From NCBI RefSeq assembly GCF_052116585.1, contig NZ_JBQKKT010000017.1, positions 1 to 64,000 of the forward strand: a stretch of DNA of 64,000 nucleotides. The letters run 5' to 3'. Below, in pieces: positions 43,796 to 52,928 of this stretch. Position 1 is the stretch's first letter. Each line of letters begins with the position of its first letter. The position numbers and the translations under genes are program-made. Below the pieces are notes generated by a model. It was not told the origin of the DNA, did no database searches, and saw nothing but the letters and a program-made list of their open reading frames with translations. Source of the stretch: Luteococcus sp052116585 (GTDB lineage Bacteria > Actinomycetota > Actinomycetes > Propionibacteriales > Propionibacteriaceae).

Positions 43796-45058
43796 GTGGT
43801 CCAGCCCGATGCCACCGGCCGCCGAGTAGTCCTCGGCGTTGCCGGTGGCATTGCTGCGTACAAGGCGTGTGAGGTGGTGCGGCGCCTGCGGGATGCCGGC
43901 TGCGATGTGACGGTGGTGCCCACCGCCAATGCCCTCAAGTTCGTGGGGGAGACCACCTGGGCCGCCCTCAGCGGCAAGAAGATCAACACCGACGTCTGGA
44001 GTGACGTCACCGAGGTGCCCCACGTCCGGCTGGGACAGACGGCCGATCTGGTGATGGTGGTGCCCGCCACTGCGGACCTCCTCTCACGCGCCGCCACCGG
44101 CCGCGCCGACGACCTCCTCACCAATGTCCTGCTCACCGCCCACTGTCCGGTGGTGATGTTCCCGGCGATGCACACCGAGATGTGGCAACACGCCGCCACC
44201 GTGGAGAATGTCGCGACGCTGCGTCGTCGGGGAGTGGTCGTCAAGGACCCGGCGTCCGGCCGGCTGACCGGTGCGGATTCCGGCCCCGGACGGCTGCCCG
44301 AACCCGACGAGATCACCGAGATCGCCCTGCGGATCATGGCCGGCGGGGCCGAGGCCTCGGCAGCTGCGGCAGGCCAGGACCTGGCTGGTCGTCACGTCGT
44401 CGTCTCCGCGGGCGGCACCCATGAGGCACTCGACCCGGTGCGCTACCTGGGCAACTCCTCATCCGGTCTGATGGGGGTGGCCATCGCCCGCGAGGCGGCG
44501 CTGCGCGGTGCTCGGGTGACACTGGTGGCCGCCAACATGCAGGCCACCCCGCCCAGCGGCGTCGAAGTGCGCCCCGTTGTCTCCACGGCCGACCTGGCCC
44601 GGGTGATGGGGGAGCTGGCACCGGCCGCCGATGCCATCGTGATGGCCGCAGCTCCGGCGGACTTCACCCCCGAACAGCAGGCCGACTCGAAGATCAAGAA
44701 GGACGGCCACGGCGGTCTGACGTTGCACCTGGTGCAGACCACCGACGTGCTGAAGTCGCTCACCGCAGCGCGCGCACAGGATGGCGAACGCACGGGTCAG
44801 GTCATCGTCGGTTTTGCGGCCGAGACGGCTCCCGACCACGACGAGTTGTTGCGCATCGGCGCCGCCAAACTCGCGCGCAAGGGCTGCGACCTGCTGGTGC
44901 TCAACGACGTCTCAGGTGGCAAGGTCTTTGGCCACTCCACCACCCAGATCACCGTGATCAGCCCAGACGGACCCGTCGCCGAGGTGGCGGGCACCAAGTC
45001 CGAGGCCGCCGTCGCCATCGTCGACGCGCTCAGCGGACGCTTGTCCCAGGGCGTCTAG
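43796..45058 (+). CDS. coaBC: Coenzyme A biosynthesis bifunctional protein CoaBC
   Basis: A 420-residue two-domain enzyme. The N-terminal CoaC part (to about 185) decarboxylates phosphopantothenoylcysteine and has VVLGVAGGIAAYKACEVVRR, VVPATADLLSRAATG and FPAMHTEMW. The C-terminal CoaB part (about 200-410) ligates cysteine to phosphopantothenate and has VVVSAGGTHEALDPVRYLGN, SSGLMGVAIA, AAAPADFTP, KIKK and VGFAAET. It starts at GTG 43796, 12 bp after rpoZ, so the two are co-transcribed. Confidence 0.95.
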   Translation: MVQPDATGRRVVLGVAGGIAAYKACEVVRRLRDAGCDVTVVPTANALKFVGETTWAALSGKKINTDVWSDVTEVPHVRLGQTADLVMVVPATADLLSRAATGRADDLLTNVLLTAHCPVVMFPAMHTEMWQHAATVENVATLRRRGVVVKDPASGRLTGADSGPGRLPEPDEITEIALRIMAGGAEASAAAAGQDLAGRHVVVSAGGTHEALDPVRYLGNSSSGLMGVAIAREAALRGARVTLVAANMQATPPSGVEVRPVVSTADLARVMGELAPAADAIVMAAAPADFTPEQQADSKIKKDGHGGLTLHLVQTTDVLKSLTAARAQDGERTGQVIVGFAAETAPDHDELLRIGAAKLARKGCDLLVLNDVSGGKVFGHSTTQITVISPDGPVAEVAGTKSEAAVAIVDALSGRLSQGV

Positions 45059-45091
45059 AGTGGGTGGTGCCCCGCACGTCCAGGGGCCGTG

Positions 45092-45146
45092 GTCGGGCAT
45101 GTGGCCCGACGATTGAACACGTCACAGGGCCGGGCTTGTCGCCCGG
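45092..45146 (+). promoter_or_regulatory. Tandem hairpins in the metK leader
   Basis: GTCGGGC-ATGTG-GCCCGAC (45092-45110) and CCGGGC-TTGTC-GCCCGG (45130-45146) are two perfect stems with 5-nt loops. They lie in the 106-bp gap between coaBC and metK and end 18 nt before the ATG. I could not match them to a known SAM riboswitch. Confidence 0.4.
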
Positions 45147-45164
45147 ACAGAATGGAGTATCCCC

Positions 45165-46352
45165 ATGAGCAGGCTCTTCACCTCGGAATCCGTCACCGAG
45201 GGCCATCCCGACAAGGTGGCCGACGCCATCAGCGATGCCGTCCTCGACGCGATGCTGGAACAGGACCGCGGCTCGCGCGTGGCCGTCGAGACGCTCGTGA
45301 CCACTGGTCTGGTCGTCGTGGCCGGTGAGGTCACCACCGAGGCCTATGCAGACATCTCCGGGCTGGCACGCCAGACCGTGCTGGACATTGGCTATGACTC
45401 GTCGGACAAGGGTTTCGACGGTCGTTCCTGCGGCGTCAGCGTCGCGATCGGCTCCCAGTCGCCCGACATTGCCCAGGGCGTCGACAAGGCCTTCGAGAAC
45501 CGCGAAGGCTCCGGTGACGCGCTGGACCTGCAGGGCGCCGGTGACCAGGGCCTGATGTTCGGATATGCGTGCAGCGAGACGTCCTCCTTCATGCCCCTGC
45601 CGATCGACCTGGCCCACCGGCTCTCCGAGCGACTCACGAAGGTGCGCAAGGACGGCATCCTCGACTACCTGCGCCCCGACGGCAAGACCCAGGTCACCAT
45701 CGAGTACGACGACAAGGGTCGCCCGGTGGGCGTCGACACGATCGTCGTGAGCACCCAGCACGCCGAGGGCATCAGCATCGAGCAGACGATCACCCCGGAC
45801 CTGGCCAAGCACGTCATCGATCCGGTGTTGGCGAGCTATGACCTGCGCACCGACAATCTGAAAACCTTCGTGAACCCCACCGGCAAGTTCGTCATCGGTG
45901 GTCCGATGGGTGATGCCGGAGTGACCGGCCGCAAGATCATCGTCGACACCTATGGCGGCATGGCCCGTCACGGTGGCGGTGCCTTCAGCGGGAAGGATCC
46001 GTCGAAGGTGGACCGTTCCGCGGCCTACGCGCTGCGCTGGGTGGCCAAGAATGTGGTGGCCGCCGAGCTGGCCGAGAAGTGTGAGGTGCAGGTGGCCTAT
46101 GCGATCGGCAAGGCCGCACCGGTGGGCTTCTACGTCGACACCTTTGGCACGGGGGCCGTGGGGGAGGACCAGATCCGCGATGCCGTGCTTGAGGTCTTCG
46201 ACCTGCGCCCGGCCGCGATCGTGCGAGACCTGGACCTGCTCAACGTGAAGTACTCCACCTTCACCGCCTACGGGCACTTCGGCCGTCAGCTGCCCGGCAT
46301 GAACTGGGAGAAGCTTGACCGGGTGGATGCGCTGAAGGCCGCCATCCGCTGA
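45165..46352 (+). CDS. metK: S-adenosylmethionine synthetase
   Basis: A 395-residue enzyme that makes SAM from methionine and ATP. TEGHPDKVADAISDAVLD (residues about 9-26) holds the ATP-binding histidine and the metal-binding Asp. GAGDQGLMFGYA, the flexible loop region and GGGAFSGKDPSKVDRSAAYA complete the family signatures. Length is typical. GGAG lies 9 nt upstream of the ATG. The product feeds TrmI, RsmB and the radical-SAM protein in this window. Confidence 0.97.
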   Translation: MSRLFTSESVTEGHPDKVADAISDAVLDAMLEQDRGSRVAVETLVTTGLVVVAGEVTTEAYADISGLARQTVLDIGYDSSDKGFDGRSCGVSVAIGSQSPDIAQGVDKAFENREGSGDALDLQGAGDQGLMFGYACSETSSFMPLPIDLAHRLSERLTKVRKDGILDYLRPDGKTQVTIEYDDKGRPVGVDTIVVSTQHAEGISIEQTITPDLAKHVIDPVLASYDLRTDNLKTFVNPTGKFVIGGPMGDAGVTGRKIIVDTYGGMARHGGGAFSGKDPSKVDRSAAYALRWVAKNVVAAELAEKCEVQVAYAIGKAAPVGFYVDTFGTGAVGEDQIRDAVLEVFDLRPAAIVRDLDLLNVKYSTFTAYGHFGRQLPGMNWEKLDRVDALKAAIR

Positions 46353-46369
46353 TCGTGCGGTAGAACCTC

Positions 46370-46413
46370 ACCGAGGGTGTCGGTGCTCCACGGGGAGCGT
46401 CGGCACCCTCGGT
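46370..46413. terminator. Two-part hairpin terminator between metK and the ThrE gene
   Basis: The outer 10-bp stem ACCGAGGGTG / CACCCTCGGT (46370-46379 with 46404-46413) contains an inner GCTCC/GGAGC stem (46385-46389 with 46394-46398). It can serve both convergent genes. Confidence 0.75.
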
Positions 46414-46455
46414 TCGTGTTGGCCACAGTTCGTGTTGGGCACAGTTCGTGTTGGT
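46412..46455. repeat. 16-bp tandem repeat, 2.7 copies
   Basis: GTTCGTGTTGGCCACA (46412-46427), GTTCGTGTTGGGCACA (46428-46443) and GTTCGTGTTGGT (46444-46455). The first copy starts at the last bases of the terminator stem. Confidence 0.88.
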
Positions 46456-46469
46456 GGCGGGTCCGGGGA

Positions 46470-47771
46470 TCAGGTGGTCGTGGAGCGACGCAGCCGGGTC
46501 AGGTGGTGCATCCGTCGCGCGATTCGTTTGAGGGGCAGTGCCAGTGCTGACCCGACGAGCAGGCCCAGGGCGATGGCGGTGACGAAGGTGATCACGCCGT
46601 AGACGGCATCGGCCTGTCCGGTGCCCAGACCGACGGTGGTCACGCCCATCAGACCTAGCGTCCCGGGCACCAGCAGCCAGAAGCTGGGCAGGAAGGTCAC
46701 CAGCCTGGGCACATTGGCCCTGGTGGACTCGATGGCGGTGGAGAGGAAGCTGGCCACCACGGCCCCGCAGAAGGCACCCACCGGCATCGAACCGCCATAG
46801 GTCTGGCCGGTCATCTGGGTGATGAAGGTGCACACCAGCACCAGCGTCGTCCAGCCGAAGAGCCGCCAGGGCACGGACTCGGACAGGGTGATGCCGAGCG
46901 CGATCAGGGCCAGTCCTGCCGGGAAGGACCAGATGCCCAGGTCATGCAGGCGGGTGTTGGTCAGCTCGGAGGTGGGCAGCCCCAGCAGGAGGCTGGCGGC
47001 CACCACCCCCAGCGCGAAGAGGAGCAACTGCACCAGCCCGTTGAAAAAGCGTGCGGTGCCGGAGACGATGGCGCCCGTGGCCAGTTCGGCGATCCCGGTG
47101 CTCAGCAGGGCGCCGGGCAGCAGCACGGCGATCGGGCAGATCAGCGTCCGCAGGGGGCCCTCCACCAGGCCCAGCTGGTCGGCCCCCATCACCACCAGCG
47201 AGACCACCAGCGCCGCCACGCTGGGCAGCAGGGCCGCGAGCAATGCGTGGCGGGTGGAGGCGCGCATCAGGAAGCTCACCAGCAGGGAGCAGAATCCGGC
47301 CAGCAGCACGTTGATCGCGGAGGGCTGCATGATGAGGCAGATGCCCATGGAGACCATCACCAGTCCCAGGTAGAAGCCCCAGGCGCCGTAGGCGTGGGGG
47401 ATCCTGCGGGCGGCGGCCATGGCGGCCACGCCCTGGTCCACGTCCAGCCGGCCGGCCAGCAGGTCCCGCCGCACCTCGCCCACCCGCAGTGACTGGTCCA
47501 GGCGCATGCCGCCCTCGACCCGTTCGATCGTGGCGGGTTCCCCTGAGGCCAGTGCCAGGGTGACTGCGGTGGGTGTGGCGGAGACCTGGATGTGCTGGTG
47601 TCCCAGATGGGCACCCAGCCGACGCACCTCGGTCTCGGCGTCGGTCACGGTGGCCCCACCGGCCACCAGCCCCGCGCCCACATAGGTCAGCAGGCGACGC
47701 GTCGCGACGTCATCGCGGGGGCTTTCGGCCTGGCCCTGGTGGGCGGGAGGGGCGTCATCACGACAGGTCAC
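46470..47771 (-). CDS. Threonine/serine exporter family protein (ThrE-like)
   Basis: A 433-residue membrane protein. The soluble N-terminal domain (about 25-120) has LTYVGAGLVAGGATVTDAET and the ThrP-type hydrophobic domain begins near 140. Ten or so membrane helices follow; the last part (from about 290) matches the ThrE_2/DUF3815 half. It is therefore the fused form, with both halves in one chain, as in corynebacterial ThrE. It probably exports threonine or serine, though substrate is by analogy. GTG 47771 has TAGTGT 6 nt upstream, indicating a leaderless mRNA, and diverges from priA with a 71-bp gap. Confidence 0.88.
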   Translation of the reverse strand: MTCRDDAPPAHQGQAESPRDDVATRRLLTYVGAGLVAGGATVTDAETEVRRLGAHLGHQHIQVSATPTAVTLALASGEPATIERVEGGMRLDQSLRVGEVRRDLLAGRLDVDQGVAAMAAARRIPHAYGAWGFYLGLVMVSMGICLIMQPSAINVLLAGFCSLLVSFLMRASTRHALLAALLPSVAALVVSLVVMGADQLGLVEGPLRTLICPIAVLLPGALLSTGIAELATGAIVSGTARFFNGLVQLLLFALGVVAASLLLGLPTSELTNTRLHDLGIWSFPAGLALIALGITLSESVPWRLFGWTTLVLVCTFITQMTGQTYGGSMPVGAFCGAVVASFLSTAIESTRANVPRLVTFLPSFWLLVPGTLGLMGVTTVGLGTGQADAVYGVITFVTAIALGLLVGSALALPLKRIARRMHHLTRLRRSTTT

Positions 47772-47777
47772 GGCGAC

Positions 47778-47783
47778 ACACTA
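47778..47783 (-). promoter_or_regulatory. -10 box TAGTGT for the ThrE-like gene
   Basis: Minus-strand TAGTGT, 6 nt before GTG 47771. Confidence 0.5.
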
Positions 47784-47829
47784 GCGAGCCGCCAGCCCTG
47801 CCCGGGGCAGCAGTGTCGGAGGCACCGCC

Positions 47830-47835
47830 TACCAT
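47830..47835 (+). promoter_or_regulatory. -10 box TACCAT for priA
   Basis: TACCAT, 7 nt before GTG 47843. It decides between the two candidate priA starts (47813, 47843). Confidence 0.45.
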
Positions 47836-47842
47836 CGTCAGG

Positions 47843-49825
47843 GTGATCGAACTGCCCGTGGCCCGCTGCGCGATCGACGTGCCCCTGCCGCACCTCGATC
47901 GCTTCTTCGACTACGAGGTTCCCGAGGCCCTGGATGAAGCAGCCTGTCCTGGGGCCCGGGTGCGGGTGCGCTTTGCGGGCCGCCTGCGCGACGGTTTCGT
48001 CGTCGAACGGTTGGCCGTCAGCGACGCCGGGGTGAAGCTGTCCCGGCTGGAGAAGGTCATCAGCAGCGAACCGGTGCTGGGAGAACAGCAGGTGACGTTG
48101 ATCCGTGCGGTGGCCGATCACTGTGCGGGCACCTTCAGCGACGTGATGCGGCTGGCCATCCCACCGCGGCATGCCGCCACGGAGAAGGCGCAGCCCAAGC
48201 CCTGGCCCGAACCGTCCATCCCGGAATTCGTGGCGGGACCCCTTTCGGACTATCCCCACGGGGCCCAGTTCCTGGAGCACCTGGCAGCCGGCGAGTCGCC
48301 CCGGGCCTTCTGGCAGGTGGTGGCCAGCGCTGCGCAGGATCCGTGGCAGGGGTTGGTCCAGGCCTGCGCCGCCACGCTGCGGTCACAGCGGGGCGTGCTG
48401 CTGTTGGTGCCAGACGTCAAGGACCTGGAGAGACTCCGCGAACGACTGGGCGAGACGCTGGGGGCCGGTTGCGTGGCCGTCCTCCACAATGACCTGGGGC
48501 CAGCGGCTCGCTATCGCAACTTCCTGGCCGCCTCCCGCGGGCAGGCCCGGGTGGTGATCGGCACCAGGGCGGCGGCCTTCGCACCGGTGCGTGACCTGGG
48601 GCTGGTGGCGCTGTGGGACGACGGCGATGACCTGTGGGCCGAGCCGCGGGCTCCCTACTTCCACGCCCGGGACGTGGCAGCCCTGCGGGCCACCCAGCAG
48701 AAGGCGGCCCTGCTCTATGCTGCCCGCGGACGCAGCTGTGAGGTGCAGCACTGGATCGAACGCAGCTGGCTGCTGCCGATCGAGATGCCGTCGGCCGAGA
48801 TCCGTCGCCTCTCACCGGCCGTGCGGGTGGCCGCAGACTCGGATCTGGCGCTGGAACGAGATCCCCTGGCCGCCTCGGTCCGCCTGCCGAACCTGGTCTT
48901 CGAGACCATCCGGCGATCCCTGCCGCAGGGTCCGGTGCTGGTGCAGGTGCCGCGCGCCGGCTACCTGGTGGCACTGGCCTGCCAGACCTGCCGGACCCCG
49001 GTGCGCTGCGCTGCCTGTCACGGTCCGGTGCAGTCGCGGCGCCGCGACGGCGAACAGCAGTTGTCCTGCCGGTGGTGTGGGCGTCTGGTGGTCGGATGGC
49101 AGTGCGGCACCTGCGGGGACCGGCGGCTGCGGGCGCCGGTCGTCGGTTCGGTGCGGACCGGTGAGGAGCTCGGCCGCGCCTTTCCCGGGACGCTGGTGAT
49201 CGACTCGTCGGGGGAGTGCGTGCGCAGCCAGGTGGGGGGCGAACCAGCGCTGGTGATTGCCACACCGGGAGCGGAACCGGTGGCCGAGGGCGGCTATGCA
49301 GCGGCCGTACTCCTGGACACCGTGATGCAGCTCTCCCGGCCTGACCTGCGGGTGGCCGAGGAGGCGCTGCGTCGCTGGATGAATGTCCTGGGGCTGGTGC
49401 GGCCCGGGGCTGACGGCGGCAGCGTGGCGGTGGTGGGCCCCAGCGATGACCGCACGATCCAGGCCCTGGTCCGCACGGATCCGGGTGGCTTCGCCGAACG
49501 GGAGCTGGCGGATCGCTTCGAGGCCCGCTTCCCACCGGCCGCGAAGTTCATCACCCTGGAGGGGAACACACGCGCCCTCGACGAGATGGTCCAGGCCAGT
49601 GAACTGCCCGAGGTCGTGGACGTCCTGGGGCCGGTGCCCGCAGGGGGTTCCGGTCCGGGAGGCGGTCTTGACCCGGACGAGGAGATCCACCGGCTGACGC
49701 TGCGCACGCCCGGTTCCCACGGCCGGGAGCTCACCGCCGCGGTGAAGGCAGCGAGTGCGGTGCGATCCGCCAAGAAGGCGGAGGGCGCTGTGCGGGTGCG
49801 GGTGGATCCCGCGGCGCTGGCGTGA
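47843..49825 (+). CDS. priA: PriA-like primosomal protein with degenerate ATPase motifs
   Basis: A 660-residue protein in the PriA position (metK-priA-fmt). The N-terminal DNA-binding domain (VIELPVARCAIDVPLPHLDR and PGARVRVRFAGRLRDGFVVE) and the paired zinc sites (CQTCRTPVRCAACHGP, CRWCG, CGTCG near 375-430) are intact. The helicase motifs are not. The place of the Walker A loop reads AAGESPRAFWQV, lacking GKT/S, and the Walker B region reads LVALWDDGDD instead of DEEH. This is known for actinobacterial PriA, which are thought to bind forks without unwinding. GTG 47843 has TACCAT 7 nt upstream; GTG 47813 is the alternative start. Confidence 0.9.
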   Translation: MIELPVARCAIDVPLPHLDRFFDYEVPEALDEAACPGARVRVRFAGRLRDGFVVERLAVSDAGVKLSRLEKVISSEPVLGEQQVTLIRAVADHCAGTFSDVMRLAIPPRHAATEKAQPKPWPEPSIPEFVAGPLSDYPHGAQFLEHLAAGESPRAFWQVVASAAQDPWQGLVQACAATLRSQRGVLLLVPDVKDLERLRERLGETLGAGCVAVLHNDLGPAARYRNFLAASRGQARVVIGTRAAAFAPVRDLGLVALWDDGDDLWAEPRAPYFHARDVAALRATQQKAALLYAARGRSCEVQHWIERSWLLPIEMPSAEIRRLSPAVRVAADSDLALERDPLAASVRLPNLVFETIRRSLPQGPVLVQVPRAGYLVALACQTCRTPVRCAACHGPVQSRRRDGEQQLSCRWCGRLVVGWQCGTCGDRRLRAPVVGSVRTGEELGRAFPGTLVIDSSGECVRSQVGGEPALVIATPGAEPVAEGGYAAAVLLDTVMQLSRPDLRVAEEALRRWMNVLGLVRPGADGGSVAVVGPSDDRTIQALVRTDPGGFAERELADRFEARFPPAAKFITLEGNTRALDEMVQASELPEVVDVLGPVPAGGSGPGGGLDPDEEIHRLTLRTPGSHGRELTAAVKAASAVRSAKKAEGAVRVRVDPAALA

Positions 49826-49869
49826 GCCGGGATTCGCTCGGATGGGATGGGGCACTAGGCCAGACAGGA

Positions 49870-49875
49870 TAGGTT
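49870..49875 (+). promoter_or_regulatory. -10 box TAGGTT for leaderless fmt
   Basis: TAGGTT, 6 nt before GTG 49882. Confidence 0.5.
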
Positions 49876-49881
49876 TGCGCC

Positions 49882-50847
49882 GTGAGAGTTGTCTTTGCCG
49901 GCACACCGGAACCCGCCGTCCCCAGCCTGGAGGCGATCGTCGCCGCTGGCCACGACGTGGTCGGGGTGGTGACCAGACCGGACGCACCCGCCGGCCGGGG
50001 CAAGCGTCTGACGGCCTCGCCCGTGGCCGCCAAGGCGCAGGAGCTGGGCCTGGAGGTGGTCAAGCCACATCATCCGCGCGATGAGGAGTTCGTGGCCTGG
50101 TTGACCGAGCGCCAGCCCGAGGTGTGCCCCGTCGTGGCCTATGGAGCCCTGGTGCCGCAGCACGTGCTGGCGATTCCCACCCATGGTTGGGTGAACCTGC
50201 ACTTCTCGCTGCTGCCGGCCTGGCGCGGTGCAGCCCCCGTGCAGCGCAGCATCATGGCGGGGGAGCAGGTCACCGGAGCCACCACCTTTGAGCTGGTCCC
50301 GGAGCTGGACGCCGGCCCGGTCTACGGCACCATCCAGGAGCCCATCGGCGCTCTGGACACCTCGGCCGATCTCCTGGACAGGCTGGCCCGGCGCGGCGCC
50401 GATCTGCTGGTGCAGACCCTGACGGACATCGGCCGCGGCATGCGCCCCACCGCACAGGCACCGACGGGTGTCAGCCTCGCTCCCAAGATCACCGTGGAGG
50501 AGACCCGGATCGACTGGAGCAGACCGGCCGACGAGATCTCGGCCCTGGTGCGCGGAGCCAATCCGAACCCGGGGGCGTGGACAGTCCTGGAGGGCCAGCG
50601 GTTCAAGGTCTTGCTGGCCCGGCCGGTGGGCTGGGAGCAGCCGCTGCGCCCCGGCCAGCTGGCGGCCACCAAGCGACAGCTCGTCGCCGGGACGGGCGAC
50701 GGCGTGGTCGAACTGCTGCAGGTGCAGGCCTTCGGCAAGAAGCAGATGGCCGGGGCCGACTGGGCGCGGGGCATGCACGAGCTGCCCACCGCCTTCGACG
50801 ATCCTGCGGGACAGTCCACCGGGCAGCACGAGGAGGCACGAGCATGA
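49882..50847 (+). CDS. fmt: Methionyl-tRNA formyltransferase
   Basis: A 321-residue enzyme that formylates initiator Met-tRNA. MRVVFAGTPEPAVPSLEAIV starts the Rossmann-like domain. The folate/catalytic segment is VNLHFSLLPAWRGAAPVQRS (the family Asn-His-Asp trio includes HFSLLP), and ATTFELVPELDAGPVYG follows. A C-terminal OB domain with WTVLEGQRFKVLLAR completes it. Its stop overlaps the rsmB start (ATGA). GTG start with TAGGTT 6 nt upstream. Confidence 0.95.
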   Translation: MRVVFAGTPEPAVPSLEAIVAAGHDVVGVVTRPDAPAGRGKRLTASPVAAKAQELGLEVVKPHHPRDEEFVAWLTERQPEVCPVVAYGALVPQHVLAIPTHGWVNLHFSLLPAWRGAAPVQRSIMAGEQVTGATTFELVPELDAGPVYGTIQEPIGALDTSADLLDRLARRGADLLVQTLTDIGRGMRPTAQAPTGVSLAPKITVEETRIDWSRPADEISALVRGANPNPGAWTVLEGQRFKVLLARPVGWEQPLRPGQLAATKRQLVAGTGDGVVELLQVQAFGKKQMAGADWARGMHELPTAFDDPAGQSTGQHEEARA

Positions 50848-52214
50848 GCCCACGTGACGTCCGCCGTCCCCCGGAGCGGTTCATCGACCTGGCGCGGATG
50901 GCAGCCTTCGACACCCTGCGCGACGTGCACGCCAGCGACGCCTATGCCAATCTGGCCCTGGCCGAACAGCAGCGCGAGCACGACCTCAACGCGCAGGAGG
51001 CCGCGCTGTGCACGGAGCTCGTCAACGGCACCTGCCGTTGGGAGGGCACTTATGACCGGATCATCGAGGCCGCGGGCGGGCGCGCGCTCGGCACCCTGCA
51101 ACCCGCCATCGTCGACGTGTTGCGCCTGGGGACCCACCAGCTGCTGGGCATGCGCACCCCCACGCACGCGGCCGTCTCCACGTCGGTGGACCTGGCCGGG
51201 ATCGCGCTGGGTGAGCGCACCACCGGCGTGGTCAACGCGATCATCCGCAAGGTGGCCCAGAAGTCCCTCGACGAGTGGCTCGACGAGCTGACCGCCGGGA
51301 TGGGGGAGCGCGGGGCCCTGGCGCTGCGCACCGGGCATCCCCGGTGGATCGTGGACGCCTGGGCGGCGGTGCTGCCCGACGATGAACTGGAGGCCGCACT
51401 CCTGGCGGACAATGAGCCCCCCGTGCCCACCCTGGTCGTGCGGCCCGGGCTGGCCGAACGCGACGAACTGCTCACGGACGGTGGACGCCCCACCGAGTAC
51501 TCGCCCCACGGCGTGGTGCGGGAGGGCAATCCCGCCCAGCTGGCGGCGGTGCGCCAGCGTCGCGCCGGAGTGCAGGACGAGGGTTCCCAGCTGGTGGCGC
51601 TGGCCCTGACGCGGGTGGACGCGCCGGCCGGCCGCTGGCTGGACCTGTGCGCCGGGCCCGGCGGCAAGGCGGCGCTGCTGGCAGGGCTGGCGGGACAGCA
51701 GGGATCCACGCTGCTGGCCAATGAGGCGCACCAGCACCGGGCCGAACTGGTCCGCAAGGCCTTGATGGGCTACCCCGTCAACACCTGGCAGGTGCAGACC
51801 GGTGACGGCACCCGCCCGTCGTGGGAACCCGGCAGCTTCACCCGGGTGATGGCCGATGTGCCGTGCTCCGGCTTGGGATCACTGCGTCGCCGTCCGGAGT
51901 CCCGCTGGCGCCGGACCCCCGAGGACGTGCACGAGCTGCACGAGTTGCAGGCCGCTCTGCTGGACTCGGCCATCACGTCGACGGCCCCGGGCGGCGTTCT
52001 CGCCTATGTGACCTGTTCGCCGCACCGGGCGGAGACCGCGGCCATCGTGCAGCAGGTGGCCGACGAGCGCGTCGAGATCCTGGACGCGCCGTCCTTCCTG
52101 ACGGAGGTGCCCGACTGCCGTGCCTTGACCGACGAGCGCTTCGTCCAACTCTGGCCGCACCGGCACGGGACCGACGCGATGTTCCTGGTCCTGATGAGGC
52201 GACGCCAGGACTGA
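50844..52214 (+). CDS. rsmB: 16S rRNA m5C967 methyltransferase RsmB
   Basis: A 456-residue enzyme. The N-terminal NusB-like RNA-binding domain covers about 10-140 (ARMAAFDTLRDVHASDAYAN). A linker with APTPTLVVRP-type VPTLVVRPG joins it to the methyltransferase domain, with SAM motif DLCAGPGGKAALLA (about 269) and motif IV ADVPCSGLGSLRRRPESRW. The motif VI cysteine is in YVTCSPHRAE. Both cysteines of the m5C mechanism are therefore present. Co-translated with fmt; the fmt-rsmB-rpe order is conserved in actinobacteria. Confidence 0.95.
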   Translation: MSPRDVRRPPERFIDLARMAAFDTLRDVHASDAYANLALAEQQREHDLNAQEAALCTELVNGTCRWEGTYDRIIEAAGGRALGTLQPAIVDVLRLGTHQLLGMRTPTHAAVSTSVDLAGIALGERTTGVVNAIIRKVAQKSLDEWLDELTAGMGERGALALRTGHPRWIVDAWAAVLPDDELEAALLADNEPPVPTLVVRPGLAERDELLTDGGRPTEYSPHGVVREGNPAQLAAVRQRRAGVQDEGSQLVALALTRVDAPAGRWLDLCAGPGGKAALLAGLAGQQGSTLLANEAHQHRAELVRKALMGYPVNTWQVQTGDGTRPSWEPGSFTRVMADVPCSGLGSLRRRPESRWRRTPEDVHELHELQAALLDSAITSTAPGGVLAYVTCSPHRAETAAIVQQVADERVEILDAPSFLTEVPDCRALTDERFVQLWPHRHGTDAMFLVLMRRRQD

Positions 52215-52217
52215 ACC

Positions 52218-52886
52218 ATGGGGCAGGGGAGAACGCAGGCGCAGGGCGCCGACCAGCCGGGCGAGGCCGATTTCGCCGCGCGGCTGGCGGCATCCGTGCA
52301 GCAGCGGGGACTGTCGCTGTCGCGGATTCGCCGTCGTGTGGAGGAGATGGGGCTCTCGGTCTCCGAGGCGACGCTGAGCTACTGGTGCACGGGGCGGTCA
52401 CGGCCGATCCGGGCGAGCTCGCTGGAAGTGGTGCGTGCGCTGGAGATCATCCTGGGCACGGAGCCGGGGTGGCTCGTCGCGGCCCTGCCCAGCGGGAAGG
52501 GGGTCCACTCCCTGGCGGGCGTCATCAGCCGGCACCAGTTGTTGGAGCAGGCCGTCCAGGAGCATGCCCTGGCCACCTCCGCCGACTGGCGCACCATCGC
52601 GGTGAACTACACGGTGACGGTGGAATCCGATGGGTGGCAGCGCAGCACCGGAACCGGCTATGCCCTCAAACAGCAGATCAGGAACCTGGTGGTCCAGGTG
52701 GACTTCGAAGGCACGATGCCGCGCGACTTCGTCGCCACCGTCCAGACGCCCGGCGACGCGGAGCCGGTGGAGCGTGCGGGACTGCTGCGCCGCGGAGCCC
52801 ACTGTGTGCAGGCCGTCCTGAGGGATCCGGGACCCGGGATGTACGAGGTCGCGTGGAGCTGGGGCGACGACGCGTCGCCCAGCTAG
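52218..52886 (+). CDS. HTH (XRE-type) protein of unknown function
   Basis: A 222-residue protein. Residues about 18-85 contain an XRE-like helix-turn-helix: FAARLAASVQQRGLSLSRIR then VSEATLSYWCTGRSRPIRAS. The rest (about 105-220) is predicted beta-rich, with phrases such as WRTIAVNYTVTVESDGWQRS and HCVQAVLRDPGPGMYEVAWS that suggest a ligand- or partner-binding domain. I do not recognise a family for the second half. It lies 3 bp after rsmB, between rsmB and rpe, which are adjacent in many relatives, so it is an accessory insertion. Confidence 0.7.
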   Translation: MGQGRTQAQGADQPGEADFAARLAASVQQRGLSLSRIRRRVEEMGLSVSEATLSYWCTGRSRPIRASSLEVVRALEIILGTEPGWLVAALPSGKGVHSLAGVISRHQLLEQAVQEHALATSADWRTIAVNYTVTVESDGWQRSTGTGYALKQQIRNLVVQVDFEGTMPRDFVATVQTPGDAEPVERAGLLRRGAHCVQAVLRDPGPGMYEVAWSWGDDASPS

Positions 52887-52915
52887 CCCGGTCATGGGTC
52901 ACCGGAGCGGATCGA

Positions 52916-52921
52916 TAGGCT
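52916..52921 (+). promoter_or_regulatory. -10 box TAGGCT for leaderless rpe
   Basis: TAGGCT, 7 nt before ATG 52929. Confidence 0.55.
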
Positions 52922-52928
52922 GGATGCC

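Noticed and set aside
45059..45164. SAM riboswitch before metK
   Set aside because: The hairpins do not show the conserved core or pseudoknot of any SAM riboswitch class I can recall.
47843..49825. PriA called as a pseudogene because its ATPase motifs are lost
   Set aside because: The frame is full length with intact zinc sites and N-terminal domain. Degenerate helicase motifs are normal for actinobacterial PriA.
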